Positions 17,074 to 29,049 of a stretch of 64,000 nucleotides of DNA are shown one piece after another (the stretch's first letter is position 1; every line of letters begins with the position of its first letter). This DNA is from Nitratifractor salsuginis DSM 16511 (GTDB lineage: Bacteria > Campylobacterota > Campylobacteria > Campylobacterales > Sulfurovaceae), in contig NC_014935.1 of assembly GCF_000186245.1 (NCBI RefSeq), positions 1,488,001 through 1,552,000 on the forward strand. Direction: 5' to 3'. Under the pieces are notes generated by a model. The model saw only the letters and a list, made by a program, of their open reading frames with translations, ran no database searches and was not told the DNA's origin. The translations under genes and the position numbers were made by a program.

Positions 17074-17742
17074 ATGAGACGATTACACAATGCTTTGCAA
17101 CTCAAACAGCTCGCCCTCCTCAAGCAGATGGGCTATCGCTATACCGATGTCAAACCCTCCGACCTCGACCCCGAACCGGCTCAGCTCCCTGATGATCTGG
17201 AGGAGCTTCGCCGCCTGGTGGAGCAGTGCCATCTCTGCGATCTGGCCAAGAGCCGGCACAAGGTAGTCTTCGGCGAAGGTGATCCCCACGCCCGGCTGAT
17301 GTTCGTAGGCGAAGGCCCCGGTGCGACCGAGGATCAGACCGGACGCCCCTTTGTCGGACGGGCCGGAGAGCTGCTGACCAGGATGATCGAAAATGTCCTG
17401 CATCTCAGGCGCGAAGAGGTTTACATCGCCAATATCGTTAAATGCCGTCCACCGGGCAACCGGGTCCCCACCCCCACCGAAGCTTTCACCTGCCGTCCCT
17501 ATCTGCTCAAGCAGATCGAGATCATCCGTCCCAGGATCATCATGACCCTCGGCGCCACCGCCTACCGCTACCTCACCAACGACGAAACGCCGATCAGCCG
17601 TGTCCGGGGGCATATCATCCAAAGCGATCATTACACATTGGTCCCTACTTTCCATCCCAGTTATCTGCTGCGTAATCCTTCGGCCAAAAAGCAGGCGTGG
17701 GAAGATCTTTTGAAGGTCAAAGCGCTTCTGGAGAAAAAGTAG
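17074..17742 (+). CDS. Uracil-DNA glycosylase, family 4/5 (Fe-S)
   Basis: 222 residues. Four cysteines with the family-4 spacing (C52, C55, C124, C140) should bind a 4Fe-4S cluster. Motif 1 is G-E-G-P-G-A-T-E-D, followed by G-R-P-F-V-G-R-A-G; the late motif H-P-S-Y-L-L-R (after T-F) is the DNA-contacting loop. It removes uracil from DNA, first step of base excision repair. The first 40 residues precede the usual family start, so an internal start is possible, but the extended -10 box supports this one. Confidence 0.9.
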   Translation: MRRLHNALQLKQLALLKQMGYRYTDVKPSDLDPEPAQLPDDLEELRRLVEQCHLCDLAKSRHKVVFGEGDPHARLMFVGEGPGATEDQTGRPFVGRAGELLTRMIENVLHLRREEVYIANIVKCRPPGNRVPTPTEAFTCRPYLLKQIEIIRPRIIMTLGATAYRYLTNDETPISRVRGHIIQSDHYTLVPTFHPSYLLRNPSAKKQAWEDLLKVKALLEKK

Positions 17743-17764
17743 GATTTATCTCATATCGGGATAG

Positions 17765-18889
17765 TCAGGCCCTCTGGGTATATCTCTCGATCCTTCGCAC
17801 CCACTTCCAAAAGAGCCGGTCGGGGTGGATCCTCGGATCGAGGGGGGTGCCCGTCGTAATGTGCTCGGCCAAGCGCTTGGCCATCAAAGGGGCGAAGACA
17901 AAACCCCGTCCGCCCAGACCGTTGAAGATACTCAGGTTGGGCAGATACCGCAGCGGAGCCTTGGCCCCCCGGGTGATGGCGGGGTACTCGGCCAGCATCG
18001 CCGGCACGTCGACCACCGGGCCGACCAGAGGAAAGTGGTCCCGGCTCGTAGAGCGCATCCCGCAGAAAGTTTCGATGAGCCGGAAATCCGAAGTGTCGGT
18101 GATTTGGGCCGCTTTGGCTTCCAGGCTCGCCAGCGGACGGCCGTCACAGGCCATACAGGGGTTCGGATGCTTCACGTGGGTCGCCCCCAGCTTGATGCGG
18201 CCTCTGCGAGTGGAAGAGAGGGAGAAATCCTTATGCAGGCTGATGGGAAACTCCCGCCTGGTGGCATAATCCCCCCGGCTGCCCCAGAGCCCTTTGATCC
18301 CCATATAGCGAAGGTCCAGCAGTTCGCTCTCATACCCTGTCGCCAGGACCACGTGCTCCGCCTTTATCTTGCGGGCCGCACTGATGATATGCCAAAGCCC
18401 CTCCCGGTACTCCAGCGCCTCTACATCCATTTGCTCCAACCTAAGCTCCCGGACGACGGCCCGACAGAGCTCCGGGGCATCGGCATCCCCCGCCTCGGGG
18501 AAATAGAAGCCTCCCGGCACGTTGTGCAACCCGACCGCTTCGGCTTTGGCATGATCCCAACGCTCATAGGGGCGGTAGTTGAAAGGTTCGTAGAGTTTGA
18601 AACGCTCCTCATCCTCGGGGTTTTTGGGAATACGCAAGACCCCGTCACCATGAAAATGCTCAGCGAAGCGTTCCCGATAGAAAAAGTGGGCGAAAGCGAA
18701 GGCTTCGTTGGTAAGCTCCTGCAGCGGACCGCCCTTGCCGATCTTGGGGGAGATGAAGGCCCCCGCCGCCCCGCTACCCCCCGAAGCCGGCACATCGCTG
18801 CGGTCGATGAGCAGCACCTCCTCTCCCGCCTCCCGGAGGAAATAGGCCGCCATTATCCCCGCAATCCCGGCGCCGATGACGCAAATCAT
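17765..18889 (-). CDS. FAD-dependent oxidoreductase (DAO family, MnmC C-domain-like)
   Basis: 374 residues. The ADP-binding motif V-I-G-A-G-I-A-G-I-M-A-A-Y opens the protein at residue 3. The glycine-rich loop S-G-G-S-G-A-A-G-A-F, the G-M-R-S-T-S-R-D-H-F-P-L-V-G segment and the C-terminal N-G-L-G-G-R-G-F-V-F-A-P-L-M-A resemble the oxidase half of MnmC, which converts cmnm5s2U34 to nm5s2U34 in tRNA. Here the methyltransferase half is absent, as in several lineages; a D-amino-acid or glycine oxidase is the alternative. The start codon is 2 bases behind a perfect hairpin holding its ribosome-binding site. Confidence 0.8.
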   Translation of the reverse strand: MICVIGAGIAGIMAAYFLREAGEEVLLIDRSDVPASGGSGAAGAFISPKIGKGGPLQELTNEAFAFAHFFYRERFAEHFHGDGVLRIPKNPEDEERFKLYEPFNYRPYERWDHAKAEAVGLHNVPGGFYFPEAGDADAPELCRAVVRELRLEQMDVEALEYREGLWHIISAARKIKAEHVVLATGYESELLDLRYMGIKGLWGSRGDYATRREFPISLHKDFSLSSTRRGRIKLGATHVKHPNPCMACDGRPLASLEAKAAQITDTSDFRLIETFCGMRSTSRDHFPLVGPVVDVPAMLAEYPAITRGAKAPLRYLPNLSIFNGLGGRGFVFAPLMAKRLAEHITTGTPLDPRIHPDRLFWKWVRRIERYTQRA

Positions 18890-18891
18890 AA

Positions 18892-18911
18892 CGCGATCCT
18901 TGAGGATCGCG
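18892..18911 (-). promoter_or_regulatory. Hairpin covering the ribosome-binding site of the FAD oxidoreductase
   Basis: On the minus strand CGCGATCC-TCAA-GGATCGCG is a perfect 8-bp stem with a tetraloop, ending 2 bases before the ATG. The only Shine-Dalgarno-like sequence (AAGGA) lies in the loop and 3' strand, so folding should block initiation. A translational switch is inference. Confidence 0.55.
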
Positions 18912-18917
18912 AATTAT

Positions 18918-18943
18918 GGATTTTGGATTTTGGATTTTGGATT
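18918..18943. repeat. Heptamer array (GGATTTT) x 3.7
   Basis: Three perfect copies of GGATTTT plus GGATT. It lies immediately upstream of the oxidoreductase leader hairpin. Confidence 0.85.
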
Positions 18944-18978
18944 AAGAAAAATAGAGTAAGAGAATAATCAATTCTTAA

Positions 18979-19002
18979 CACGCAGCACGTAGCACGTAGC
19001 AC
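18979..19002. repeat. Heptamer array (CACGTAG) x 3.4
   Basis: CACGCAG, CACGTAG, CACGTAG, CAC in register. Different unit from the neighbouring GGATTTT array but the same 7-bp period. Confidence 0.8.
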
Positions 19003-19037
19003 AATAAAACCCAATGACCCAAAAACTTGCGACTTGA

Positions 19038-19050
19038 GGGGCGAAGCCCC
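19038..19050 (-). terminator. Terminator-like hairpin after the phosphatase-like gene
   Basis: GGGGC-TTC-GCCCC on the minus strand, 20 bases past the stop of the 19070-19549 gene; a short T-run (GTTTTTGG) follows after a further 11 bases. The stem is flanked by the related sequences GTCGCAAGTAC and AAGTCGCAAGT. Confidence 0.4.
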
Positions 19051-19069
19051 GTACTTGCGACGTGCGACT

Positions 19070-19549
19070 TTAAATATATTGATAGACATATTTCTCCAGG
19101 GCCTCATCGAGGAAGGCTTGCCAGGTTTCATCGGGTTGCCAGACGAGATGGAGACGGGCTCTCGCTTCGGAGATAGGCATAGAGCGGTCGATGATATTGT
19201 AGAGGAACATCAGGGCACTTACCCGCTTGTTCTGCGCACAGTGGAGCCAGACCTTTCGGGGATAGAGGGCATTGAGCAAGTCCCGCAAAAGTTCATAATC
19301 TTCAAAAGTGGGAGCAGAGAAGTCCACCGGCAAATGGAGGTAGTTCATTCCCTGTGCAGCGACCAACGTGTCTTCATCGGGCAGGCTGACGCTGTCTCGG
19401 GATGTGCCCAGATCGATGACGGTGTGAAATCCCAAAGCCGCCATCCGGGCGAAATCCTCTTTGCTTGGCAAGGCGGAAGTCATCAGATGCTCGTGGATGA
19501 ACTGCTGTGCTCCCGCCTCGATCATCCCTTCGTTTTCTCTCTCCTCCAC
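19070..19549 (-). CDS. Protein-tyrosine-phosphatase-like protein with short P-loop
   Basis: 159 residues from a GTG preceded by GGAG five bases upstream. An N-terminal segment ends in T-S-A-L-P-S-K-E-D-F, typical of the small PTP-like/DUF442 group; H-L-P-V-D-F follows, then the loop H-C-A-Q-N-K-R-V-S. Cys to Arg spacing is CX4R, one residue short of the canonical CX5R, so phosphatase activity is uncertain; I believe some members of this bacterial group share the short loop. It follows hslU by 20 bp and ends the rplI-hslV-hslU operon. Role unknown. Confidence 0.7.
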   Translation of the reverse strand: MEERENEGMIEAGAQQFIHEHLMTSALPSKEDFARMAALGFHTVIDLGTSRDSVSLPDEDTLVAAQGMNYLHLPVDFSAPTFEDYELLRDLLNALYPRKVWLHCAQNKRVSALMFLYNIIDRSMPISEARARLHLVWQPDETWQAFLDEALEKYVYQYI

Positions 19550-19569
19550 CCGTTCTCCATTCTCAATAA

Positions 19570-20907
19570 TCAGAGGATGTATCGCGTCGTATCCTCGTTC
19601 TCGACCAGCTCTTCGAGCTTGCTCTCCACGTGGGCTACGTCGATGACGATGGTTTCGCCCTTGCGCTTGTCGGCTTCGAAACTCAGATCCTCCAGGATCC
19701 GCTCCATCACCGTATGGAGGCGGCGGGCGCCGATATCTTCGGTCTTCTCGTTGGCCAGGGCGGAGTAGCGGGCGATCGCTCTCAAAGCGGACTCTTCGAA
19801 CTCCAGCGTCACTCCCTCCACCGCCATCAGGGCCTTGTACTGCTTGATCAGAGAGTTTTTGGGCTCGGTCAGGATGCGGTAGAGGGCCTCCTCGTCCAGG
19901 CTGCTCAGCTCCACCCGTAGGGGGAAACGCCCCTGCAGCTCGGGAATCAGGTCGCTGGGCTTGCTCAGATGAAAAGCACCCGCGGCGATGAAGAGGATGT
20001 GGTCGGTATTGACCGGGCCGATCTTGGTCGTCACGGTCGAACCCTCCACGATGGGCAGAAGATCGCGCTGGACCCCCTCTTTGCTGGGGTCCTGGCGGCC
20101 GGTCACGTTGGAAGGAACGGCGATCTTGTCGATCTCGTCGAGGAAGACGATGCCGCCCTGCTCCACCTTTTCGATCGCCTTGGCTTTGAGTTTCTCCTCA
20201 TCCAGCAGCTCCTGACTCGCCTCCGCTTCGAGGATCTTCCGGGCCTCCTTGACGGTCACCTCTTTCTTTTGCCCTTTTTTGCCCAGGCCGCCGAGCACTT
20301 TGAGGATCGACTCCTGGACATTGGCCATCTCTGGCGGGACATTGCCGCCGCTCAGATCGACGCCCGGAGGGGGCATCTCCACTTCGATCTTGAGATGATC
20401 CAGCTCACCCCGCTCCAGCCTCGCCTGCATCCGGGCGAAGGAGGCTTCATACTCCTGGCGCTTCTGCTCACTGGCACCGGCAGGCAGCGGCGGCAGGAGC
20501 TTTTCGATGATCTTGTTCTCCACATAGGCTTCGATCTTCTCTTTGTTGCGCTCATTCTCCTCTTCGCGCACCAGTTGCAGCGCCGTGACGGTCAGATCGC
20601 GGATGATCGACTCCACATCCCGGCCAACGAAGCCCACCTCGGTGAACTTGCTCGCTTCGACCTTGATGAAAGGGAGCTTCATCATCCTTGCCAGGCGGCG
20701 GGAGATCTCCGTCTTTCCCACCCCGGTGCTTCCGATCATCAGGATATTTTTGGGCACCACGTCCCGCTGCATCTCTTCGTCGAGCTGCATCCGGCGCCAG
20801 CGGTTGCGCAGGGCGATGGCGATGGTCTTTTTGGCTTCCTGCTGGCCGATCACGTATCGGTCGAGATACTCGACGATCTCTTGGGGGGTCATAATCGGTT
20901 CACTCAC
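19570..20907 (-). CDS. hslU: ATP-dependent protease ATPase subunit HslU
   Basis: 445 residues from the GTG at 20907 (440 from the ATG at 20892); HslU is normally about 440. The N-terminal P[14 protein letters not shown], Walker A G-S-T-G-V-G-K-T, the intermediate domain (about 110-230, Pro/Gly-rich), Walker [11 protein letters not shown], sensor and the C-terminal Y-I-L tail that docks into HslV are all present. It unfolds substrates for HslV in the cytosol. The GTG overlaps the hslV stop and has GGAG upstream in hslV, suggesting translational coupling. An open frame extends further upstream only because it overlaps hslV. Confidence 0.95.
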   Translation of the reverse strand: MSEPIMTPQEIVEYLDRYVIGQQEAKKTIAIALRNRWRRMQLDEEMQRDVVPKNILMIGSTGVGKTEISRRLARMMKLPFIKVEASKFTEVGFVGRDVESIIRDLTVTALQLVREEENERNKEKIEAYVENKIIEKLLPPLPAGASEQKRQEYEASFARMQARLERGELDHLKIEVEMPPPGVDLSGGNVPPEMANVQESILKVLGGLGKKGQKKEVTVKEARKILEAEASQELLDEEKLKAKAIEKVEQGGIVFLDEIDKIAVPSNVTGRQDPSKEGVQRDLLPIVEGSTVTTKIGPVNTDHILFIAAGAFHLSKPSDLIPELQGRFPLRVELSSLDEEALYRILTEPKNSLIKQYKALMAVEGVTLEFEESALRAIARYSALANEKTEDIGARRLHTVMERILEDLSFEADKRKGETIVIDVAHVESKLEELVENEDTTRYIL

Positions 20908-21440
20908 GGCTTCAACTCCAGGAGTTTGATGTTGGTGTTGGTGTAGATACAGAGCTCTCCGGCGATCTGCAGGCTCTCGCGCACCAGCGTGGCGGCATCG
21001 AGGTCGGTTTGGCGGTCGAGGGCCCTGGCGGCGGAGAGGGCGAAATTGCCGCCACTGCCGATGGCAGCGATCTTTCCGTCTTCGGGCTCGACCACGTCGC
21101 CGGTGCCGGAGAGGATGAAGATGTGCTCTTTGTTGAGCACCAGCATCATCGCTTCGAGTTGGCGCAGATGCTTGTCCTGGCGCCACTTTTTGGAGAACTC
21201 GATCACCGATTTGAGCAGGTCGCCCCGCTTTTCGTTGAGGATCCCTTCGAACATATCGAAAAGGGTGAAAGCGTCGGCAGTGCTGCCGGCGAAGCCCGCC
21301 AGGATCTTGTCGTGGTAGAGGGTGCGAATCTTGGTGGCGTTGCCCTTGAGGACGGTATTGCCGAAGGTCACCTGCCCGTCACCGCCGATGACGGCATGAT
21401 TTTCACCCCGGTAAGCCAGGATGGTGGTCGCCTCGAACAT
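20904..21440 (-). CDS. hslV: ATP-dependent protease peptidase subunit HslV
   Basis: 178 residues. The mature N-terminal threonine is T5 in [10 protein letters not shown], so a short propeptide is removed. [12 protein letters not shown] (Lys33 equivalent) and G-S-G-G-N-F-A-L are the proteasome-beta-like signatures. It forms the double-hexamer proteolytic chamber with HslU. It starts 5 bp after rplI and overlaps hslU by 4 bases. Confidence 0.95.
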   Translation of the reverse strand: MFEATTILAYRGENHAVIGGDGQVTFGNTVLKGNATKIRTLYHDKILAGFAGSTADAFTLFDMFEGILNEKRGDLLKSVIEFSKKWRQDKHLRQLEAMMLVLNKEHIFILSGTGDVVEPEDGKIAAIGSGGNFALSAARALDRQTDLDAATLVRESLQIAGELCIYTNTNIKLLELKP

Positions 21441-21444
21441 CGGC

Positions 21445-21894
21445 TCAGCCCTCGACAGCGACGACGTCGACCTTGGCCGCGGCGTTGATCCCGTGTCCCA
21501 GTTTGATTTCGACGGTGTGCAGCCCTTCGGATTTGATGGGCTTTTTGAGATCGACCTTATGCTTGTCGATCTCGAAGCCCAGCTGTTCCTTGATCGCTTT
21601 GGCGATGTCGTTGTTGGTCACGGAGCCGCGGATGCCGATGGGGGCGGCAGGCTTCTCGATGCGGATTGTGCCCGCTTCGATCTTGGCCTTCTCGGCGGTG
21701 AGCCGCTCGATCTCTGCAGCCTCCTCGGCCGCTTTGCGCTCCTGCTCCGCCTTCCACTCTTCGACCACCTTGGGCGTGGCGATCTTGGCGTACCCCTTGG
21801 CTACCAGGAAGTTTTGTCCGTAGCCGTCTTTGACCTCTTTGATCTCTCCGGCTTTGCCGACGTTCTTTACATCTTTGATCAGTAATACTTTCAT
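21445..21894 (-). CDS. rplI: 50S ribosomal protein L9
   Basis: 149 residues. The N-terminal domain [16 protein letters not shown] and N-F-L-V-A-K-G-Y-A are diagnostic, then a long central helix rich in Glu/Lys/Ala and the C-terminal rRNA-binding domain. The ATG at 21894, 5 bases after AAGGAG, is chosen over an in-frame GTG two codons upstream. First gene of the hslVU operon, an arrangement common in Campylobacterota. Its leader holds a CGGCCC/GGGCCG stem (21911-21929) without a T-run. Confidence 0.95.
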   Translation of the reverse strand: MKVLLIKDVKNVGKAGEIKEVKDGYGQNFLVAKGYAKIATPKVVEEWKAEQERKAAEEAAEIERLTAEKAKIEAGTIRIEKPAAPIGIRGSVTNNDIAKAIKEQLGFEIDKHKVDLKKPIKSEGLHTVEIKLGHGINAAAKVDVVAVEG

Positions 21895-21959
21895 CTTCAC
21901 TCCTTTGTTGCGGCCCTGATTGGGGGCCGGGTTCTTCTATGGGTGATATTCTATCCAAA

Positions 21960-22235
21960 TCAGAGCTCTTCGAACTCCAGATCCCAAAGGTATTCGCCGA
22001 AGTGCCGCTCCAGCACCCGCTCTACGCTCTGGCGGATCTGGGCCGACTGTCTTGCGTCGTGGGCCAGCCACGCCAGGGCGATATCGGCCTCTTTAGCGTA
22101 GCTTCCGCTGATATCCAGCACGGAAATGTTAAACGCTTTGAGCCGATCTTTTAGAGAATTAATGACGCTTCGACGCCCTTTGAGGGTGTGGACTTCGGGA
22201 AGTTCCAAATGGATGATCGCCTGGGCCAGGATCAT
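21960..22235 (-). CDS. DUF503 (YlxP-like) protein
   Basis: 91 residues from the ATG at 22235, which has GAGGAG upstream; the longer frame to 22274 lacks a site. It starts with an I-I-H-L-E-L-P strand, then L-K-G-R-R-S-V-I-N-S-L-K-D-R-L-K and S-V-L-D-I-S-G, the ferredoxin-like pattern of DUF503. YlxP is linked to ribosome and translation functions in Firmicutes; the exact role here is unknown. It lies upstream of rplI on the same strand. Confidence 0.8.
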   Translation of the reverse strand: MILAQAIIHLELPEVHTLKGRRSVINSLKDRLKAFNISVLDISGSYAKEADIALAWLAHDARQSAQIRQSVERVLERHFGEYLWDLEFEEL

Positions 22236-22349
22236 AGGAAACTCCTCATCAAAAGCGTTTTTATATCTTAGCACTTCTTCGGAGTGAAATCTGAGAGTAT
22301 GGAGGGTTTGGAAAAGATGCAGAAAGGGGAAAGAGTGGAGCGGGGAACC

Positions 22350-23615
22350 CTAGCGGGCGCTGCGGCGGCGTCCGGCGGAGGAGCGCCCGGCACTCTGACG
22401 GCCACGGCTGTTTCCCCGGCCGCGGTTGTTGCGGCCGTTCTGGATCGGTTCGGGGCGGATGGAGGGATCGACCTCGAAACCGGGTGTGGCGATCTTGGGG
22501 ATCTCCGCCTTGATGAAGCGCTCGATGTTACGCAGGAGCTGATGCTCATCGACACAGACCAGGGAGAGGGCTTCCCCTTCACTGCCGGCACGGCCCGTCC
22601 GGCCGATGCGGTGGACATAATCCTCCGCTACGTTGGGCAGCTCGAAGTTGACCACGTGGGGCAGCGCGGCGATGTCGATACCTCTGGCGGCGATATCGGT
22701 AGCCACCAGGACGCGTACCCGGTTCTCTTTGAAGCTTTTGAGGGCCTTCATCCGGGCGTTCTGGGTCTTGTTGCCGTGGATCGCCTCGGAGGGGATGCCG
22801 GCCTGGTCGAGCTGCTTGGAGAGTTTGTTGGCTCCGTGCTTGGTGCGGGTGAAAACCAGGACCTGTTTCCAGCCCTTCTCTTTGATCATCCGGATCAGCA
22901 GTTCCTGTTTGCGGTGGCGATCGACGTGGTGGACCTTTTGGCTCACCTGCTCGGCGGTGGTATTCTGCCGTGCCACTTCGATCAGGACCGGATCTTTGAG
23001 CATGCCTGCCGCCAGACGCTTGATCTCGGGGGAGAAAGTGGCCGAAAAGAGCAGGGTCTGACGCTCTTTGGGGGTCTGGGCGATGATCTTTTTGATATCG
23101 TGGATGAAGCCCATATCCAGCATACGGTCCGCTTCGTCCAGGATCAGGGTCTCCAGAGCGCTCAGGTCGATGGCGCGCTGATTGGCCAGATCGAGCAGGC
23201 GGCCCGGCGTGGCGATGACGATTTCGCAGCCGCGGGCGATGGCCCGCTTCTGGGGTTCGATGCCCACGCCGCCGTAGACGACGGTGGAGCGGATCTTGAG
23301 GTTTTTGCCGTAGGTGCGCACGCTCTCGGCTACCTGGGCCGCCAGCTCCCGGGTGGGGGTAAGCACCAGGGCCCGGACTTGACGGGCTTTCATCTGGCGG
23401 GGATTTTGGATCAAACGCTCCAGCAGCGGCAGGGTAAAGCCGGCGGTCTTGCCGGTACCGGTTTGGGCCGCCGCCAGGACGTCGTGCCCCTCCAGCACGG
23501 CGGGGATCGCCTGAGCCTGAATGGGGGTGGGGGTGGTGTAACCCTCGGCCGAAACGGCTTTGAGAATGGCAGGGTCGAGTCCGAGGGTGTCGAATGTAGT
23601 CGTGGTGTTGTTCAA
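22350..23615 (-). CDS. DEAD-box ATP-dependent RNA helicase (RhlE type)
   Basis: 421 residues. Q motif (P-T-P-I-Q), motif I A-Q-T-G-T-G-K-T, Ia P-T-R-E-L-A, Ib T-P-G-R-L, II D-E-A-D, III S-A-T, IV/V ([10 protein letters not shown]) and [10 protein letters not shown] are all present, followed by an Arg/Gly/Ser-rich C-terminal tail of about 35 residues. It unwinds RNA duplexes during ribosome assembly or mRNA decay. Monocistronic. Confidence 0.93.
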   Translation of the reverse strand: MNNTTTTFDTLGLDPAILKAVSAEGYTTPTPIQAQAIPAVLEGHDVLAAAQTGTGKTAGFTLPLLERLIQNPRQMKARQVRALVLTPTRELAAQVAESVRTYGKNLKIRSTVVYGGVGIEPQKRAIARGCEIVIATPGRLLDLANQRAIDLSALETLILDEADRMLDMGFIHDIKKIIAQTPKERQTLLFSATFSPEIKRLAAGMLKDPVLIEVARQNTTAEQVSQKVHHVDRHRKQELLIRMIKEKGWKQVLVFTRTKHGANKLSKQLDQAGIPSEAIHGNKTQNARMKALKSFKENRVRVLVATDIAARGIDIAALPHVVNFELPNVAEDYVHRIGRTGRAGSEGEALSLVCVDEHQLLRNIERFIKAEIPKIATPGFEVDPSIRPEPIQNGRNNRGRGNSRGRQSAGRSSAGRRRSAR

Positions 23616-23834
23616 AAGTTACCTTATGGGTGGAGCCTGCAGATAGATTCTATGCTCGGTCCAGGCTCGAAAAAAAATTTGGGTGGATTCAGGAGATATT
23701 CAGAAGCTGTATAAGCGGGTAAATATATTCGTAAATCATCGCAGACCGATGAGCGATTGGTGACAGTATATCTGTTTCGGAGAGAAAAAGCCAGGATTCG
23801 TAGCAAAACGCCGAGAATCCCGGTCCGGGCCGGA

Positions 23835-26411
<2,577 letters not shown>

Positions 26412-26695
26412 TGTTTTTCCTCCTGTGTCTCTGGGCAGTGCCCGTTTCTTGTCTGTAACTATAGCCAAGAAGGCTCAAACCCTTTGCTACCTAGATTGCA
26501 TCCTAAAAAAAATTTGCTAGAAATTTTTCTTTTTAATATATGAGCTTTCAATGGACTCTAGAAGAGCCAAGACAAAACACAGAGGCATTTACTAAGAGAG
26601 TTTTCTATAAAATACAGGACTTTTAATCGGGGTTTACCTTCGGTGGTTATCATTGGAGCTCTTCAGAATCCATCATCATAAGGATATAAACAGTT
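26412..26695. promoter_or_regulatory. Divergent clpB / ctpA control region
   Basis: 284 bp, much more AT-rich than its surroundings. TATAAAAT (26606-26613) is a -10 candidate for ctpA, leaving a leader of about 75 bases. I looked for a CIRCE or HspR-type inverted repeat for clpB and saw none convincing; CTAG occurs near AAATTTTT runs on the clpB side. No gene is visible. Confidence 0.4.
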
Positions 26696-28051
26696 ATGTA
26701 CAAGAAAAATTTCAAAGCGATCTTCGCCGGATTCGGCCTCACCCTATTAGCCGCCCTGCTCTTCGCCGGACCGACACTTATGGCCAAAGGCTCTTCCGAC
26801 TCAACCCGTGAAAGCAAGCTTCAAGCCTACATCAAATTCACCCAGATCCTCAACCTCATCGAGAACCAGTATGTCGACGAGGTCAATACCACCGCACTCA
26901 TCAACAAAGCCCTCAAAGGGCTGATGCAGAATCTGGATGCCCACTCCGCCTTTATGACGGCCAAGGATTTCAAAGACCTCAATATCCAAACCAAAGGGGA
27001 ATTCGGCGGATTGGGAATCGTCGTGGGGATGCGCAACGGAGCGCTGACCGTTATCGCCCCCATCGACGGCACCCCCGCCGCCAAGGCCGGGGTCAAAGCC
27101 GGGGACATCATCCTCAAGATCGACGACAAAGCCACTCTGGGGATGAGTATCGACGAAGCGGTCAGCCTGATGCGGGGCAAACCCGGCACCCCCATCACCC
27201 TGACCCTGGTGCGCAAAGGCGAGCCCAAACCGATCAAGGTCAAGATCGTCCGGGACATCATCAAGATCAAATCGGTCAAACCCAAGGTGATCAAGCTGGG
27301 TAAAGAGGGAGAAGTCCTCTATCTCAAGATCAGCTCTTTCGACGCCCACGTAGTCGACGAAGTCAAAAAGGCGATCAAGGCGCACCCCCACGCCAAGGGC
27401 TACATCATCGACCTGCGCAACAACCCCGGCGGCCTGCTCGATCAGGCGGTCGGATTGCTCGATATGTTTATCGCCAAAGGGCCTCTTGTCAGTCAGAAAG
27501 GACGCAACAAAGAGGAGAACCAGGTTTACAAGGCCCACGCCAAGGGGACCGACACCAAGACCCCCATCGTGGTCCTGGTCAACGGCGGAAGCGCCAGTGC
27601 CAGCGAAATCGTCAGCGGAGCGCTGCAGGATGACCGCCGGGCCGTCATCGTCGGAGAAAAGACCTTCGGCAAGGGAAGCGTACAGGTCGTCGTCCCCGTC
27701 GGCAAGGAAGAGGGAGTCAAACTGACCGTCGCCCGCTACTACCTCCCCAGCGGCCGCACCATCCAAAACAAAGGGGTCACTCCGGACATCATCGTCCTCC
27801 CCGGCAAGGTCACGACGAAAAAAGAGGATGAGTTCAGCATCAAAGAAAAAGATCTCAAAAAGCACCTCAAAGCCGAGCTGCTCAAGATCGAAAAGCCCAA
27901 GGCCGAGAACAATGCCACCGCTTCGTCTGAGAACAATGCCAGCAAAGCGGACAAAAACCTGATCACCGACGAGAAGATCAACGAAGACCTCCAGCTCAAA
28001 ACGGCTGTCGATGTCCTCAAAGCCCTGATTCTCACCCACGGCAACAAGTAA
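26696..28051 (+). CDS. Carboxyl-terminal processing protease (S41, Ctp)
   Basis: 451 residues: an N-terminal signal or anchor (about 8-30), a PDZ domain (about 100-185, F-G-G-L-G-I-V-V), then the S41 domain with the nucleophile in G-G-S-A-S-A-S-E-I and the general-base Lys in [10 protein letters not shown] Lys/Glu/Asn-rich tail follows. It trims periplasmic proteins at their C-termini. It stands 17 bp upstream of purC and may be cotranscribed with the purine genes. Confidence 0.93.
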   Translation: MYKKNFKAIFAGFGLTLLAALLFAGPTLMAKGSSDSTRESKLQAYIKFTQILNLIENQYVDEVNTTALINKALKGLMQNLDAHSAFMTAKDFKDLNIQTKGEFGGLGIVVGMRNGALTVIAPIDGTPAAKAGVKAGDIILKIDDKATLGMSIDEAVSLMRGKPGTPITLTLVRKGEPKPIKVKIVRDIIKIKSVKPKVIKLGKEGEVLYLKISSFDAHVVDEVKKAIKAHPHAKGYIIDLRNNPGGLLDQAVGLLDMFIAKGPLVSQKGRNKEENQVYKAHAKGTDTKTPIVVLVNGGSASASEIVSGALQDDRRAVIVGEKTFGKGSVQVVVPVGKEEGVKLTVARYYLPSGRTIQNKGVTPDIIVLPGKVTTKKEDEFSIKEKDLKKHLKAELLKIEKPKAENNATASSENNASKADKNLITDEKINEDLQLKTAVDVLKALILTHGNK

Positions 28052-28068
28052 GTGAAAGGAAGCAAGCG

Positions 28069-28788
28069 ATGACCCCGAAAAAGACCAAACTCCTCTATGA
28101 AGGGAAGGCCAAGAAGATCTGGGAGACCGAAGATCCCGATCTGCTGATCTCCGAGTTCAAAGATTCCCTCACCGCCTTCAACGGCGAAAAGAAATCTGAA
28201 GAGGCGGGTAAGGGAGCTCTCAATAATAAAATCTCCGCCGAGCTCTTCGAATATCTCAACGAGAAGGGGATTCCCACCCATTTCGTGAAGCTCCTCGACG
28301 ATACCCATATGCTCCACAAGCGGGCCGAGGTGATCAAGATCGAAGTGATCGTCCGCAATATCGCAGCGGGAAGCCTCAGCCGCAACCTGGGCATCCCCGA
28401 AGGGACCGAACTCCCTTTCACCCTGGTGGAGTTCGACTACAAAAACGACGAGCTGGGCGACCCCAAGCTCAATGACCAGCATTGCCTGATCCTGAACCTG
28501 GTCCGAGAGCCTGCCGAGCTGGACTACATCCGCTATATGGCCCGCAAGATCAACCGCTTCCTCCAGGAGTTCTACCGGGAGTTGGATCTGAAACTGGTCG
28601 ATTTCAAACTGGAGTTCGGCCGGGACAAAAACGACAACATCATCCTCATCGATGAGCTCAGCCCCGACAATTTCCGCCTCTGGGACGCCCAAACCAACGA
28701 AAAGATGGACAAGGACCGTTTCCGTCAGGGTCTGGGCGGCCTGGCCGAAGCCTACGCCGAAGTCCTCAACCGCATCAAAAACCGCTAA
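28069..28788 (+). CDS. purC: Phosphoribosylaminoimidazole-succinocarboxamide synthase
   Basis: 239 residues. Y-E-G-K-A-K (ATP-binding start), [16 protein letters not shown] and [10 protein letters not shown] are SAICAR synthase signatures. It joins CAIR and aspartate in purine synthesis. It leads the purC-purS-purQ set (gaps 18 bp, then a 4-bp overlap). Confidence 0.96.
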   Translation: MTPKKTKLLYEGKAKKIWETEDPDLLISEFKDSLTAFNGEKKSEEAGKGALNNKISAELFEYLNEKGIPTHFVKLLDDTHMLHKRAEVIKIEVIVRNIAAGSLSRNLGIPEGTELPFTLVEFDYKNDELGDPKLNDQHCLILNLVREPAELDYIRYMARKINRFLQEFYRELDLKLVDFKLEFGRDKNDNIILIDELSPDNFRLWDAQTNEKMDKDRFRQGLGGLAEAYAEVLNRIKNR

Positions 28789-28806
28789 ATCACGCAAGGA
28801 GAGAAT

Positions 28807-29049
28807 ATGAAAGCGATCATCAACGTCTATCTAAAAGAGGGAGTCTTGGATCCCCAGGGCAAAGCTGTCCATCACGCCCTGGGCTCTCTGGGCTTTAATA
28901 ATGTCAAAGAGGTCCGTATCGGCAAGCAGATCGTCCTGGAGCTCGACGAGACCGACCGGGAAAAAGCGATGAAGGAGCTCAAAGAGATGGCTGAAACCCT
29001 CCTGGCCAATACCGTCATCGAAGATTACGACATCGAGATCGCCGAATGA
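28807..29049 (+). CDS. purS: Phosphoribosylformylglycinamidine synthase, PurS subunit
   Basis: 80 residues. An N-terminal strand I-N-V-Y-L-K-E-G-V-L-D-P-Q-G, H-H-A-L-G-S-L-G-F, and K-Q-I-V-L-E-L-D are the PurS pattern. It bridges PurL and PurQ in the FGAM synthase complex. ATGA overlap with purQ. purL is not in the window. Confidence 0.95.
   Translation: MKAIINVYLKEGVLDPQGKAVHHALGSLGFNNVKEVRIGKQIVLELDETDREKAMKELKEMAETLLANTVIEDYDIEIAE

Noticed and set aside
20907-21186. 538-residue open frame extending hslU upstream
   Set aside because: The extra 93 residues overlap hslV in another frame, are Arg/Gln-rich as typical of a shadow frame, and the GTG at 20907 or ATG at 20892 give the normal HslU length.
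26412-26695. CIRCE or HAIR heat-shock operator upstream of clpB
   Set aside because: Neither the 9-bp inverted repeat of CIRCE nor the CTTGAGT-type HspR repeat could be found.
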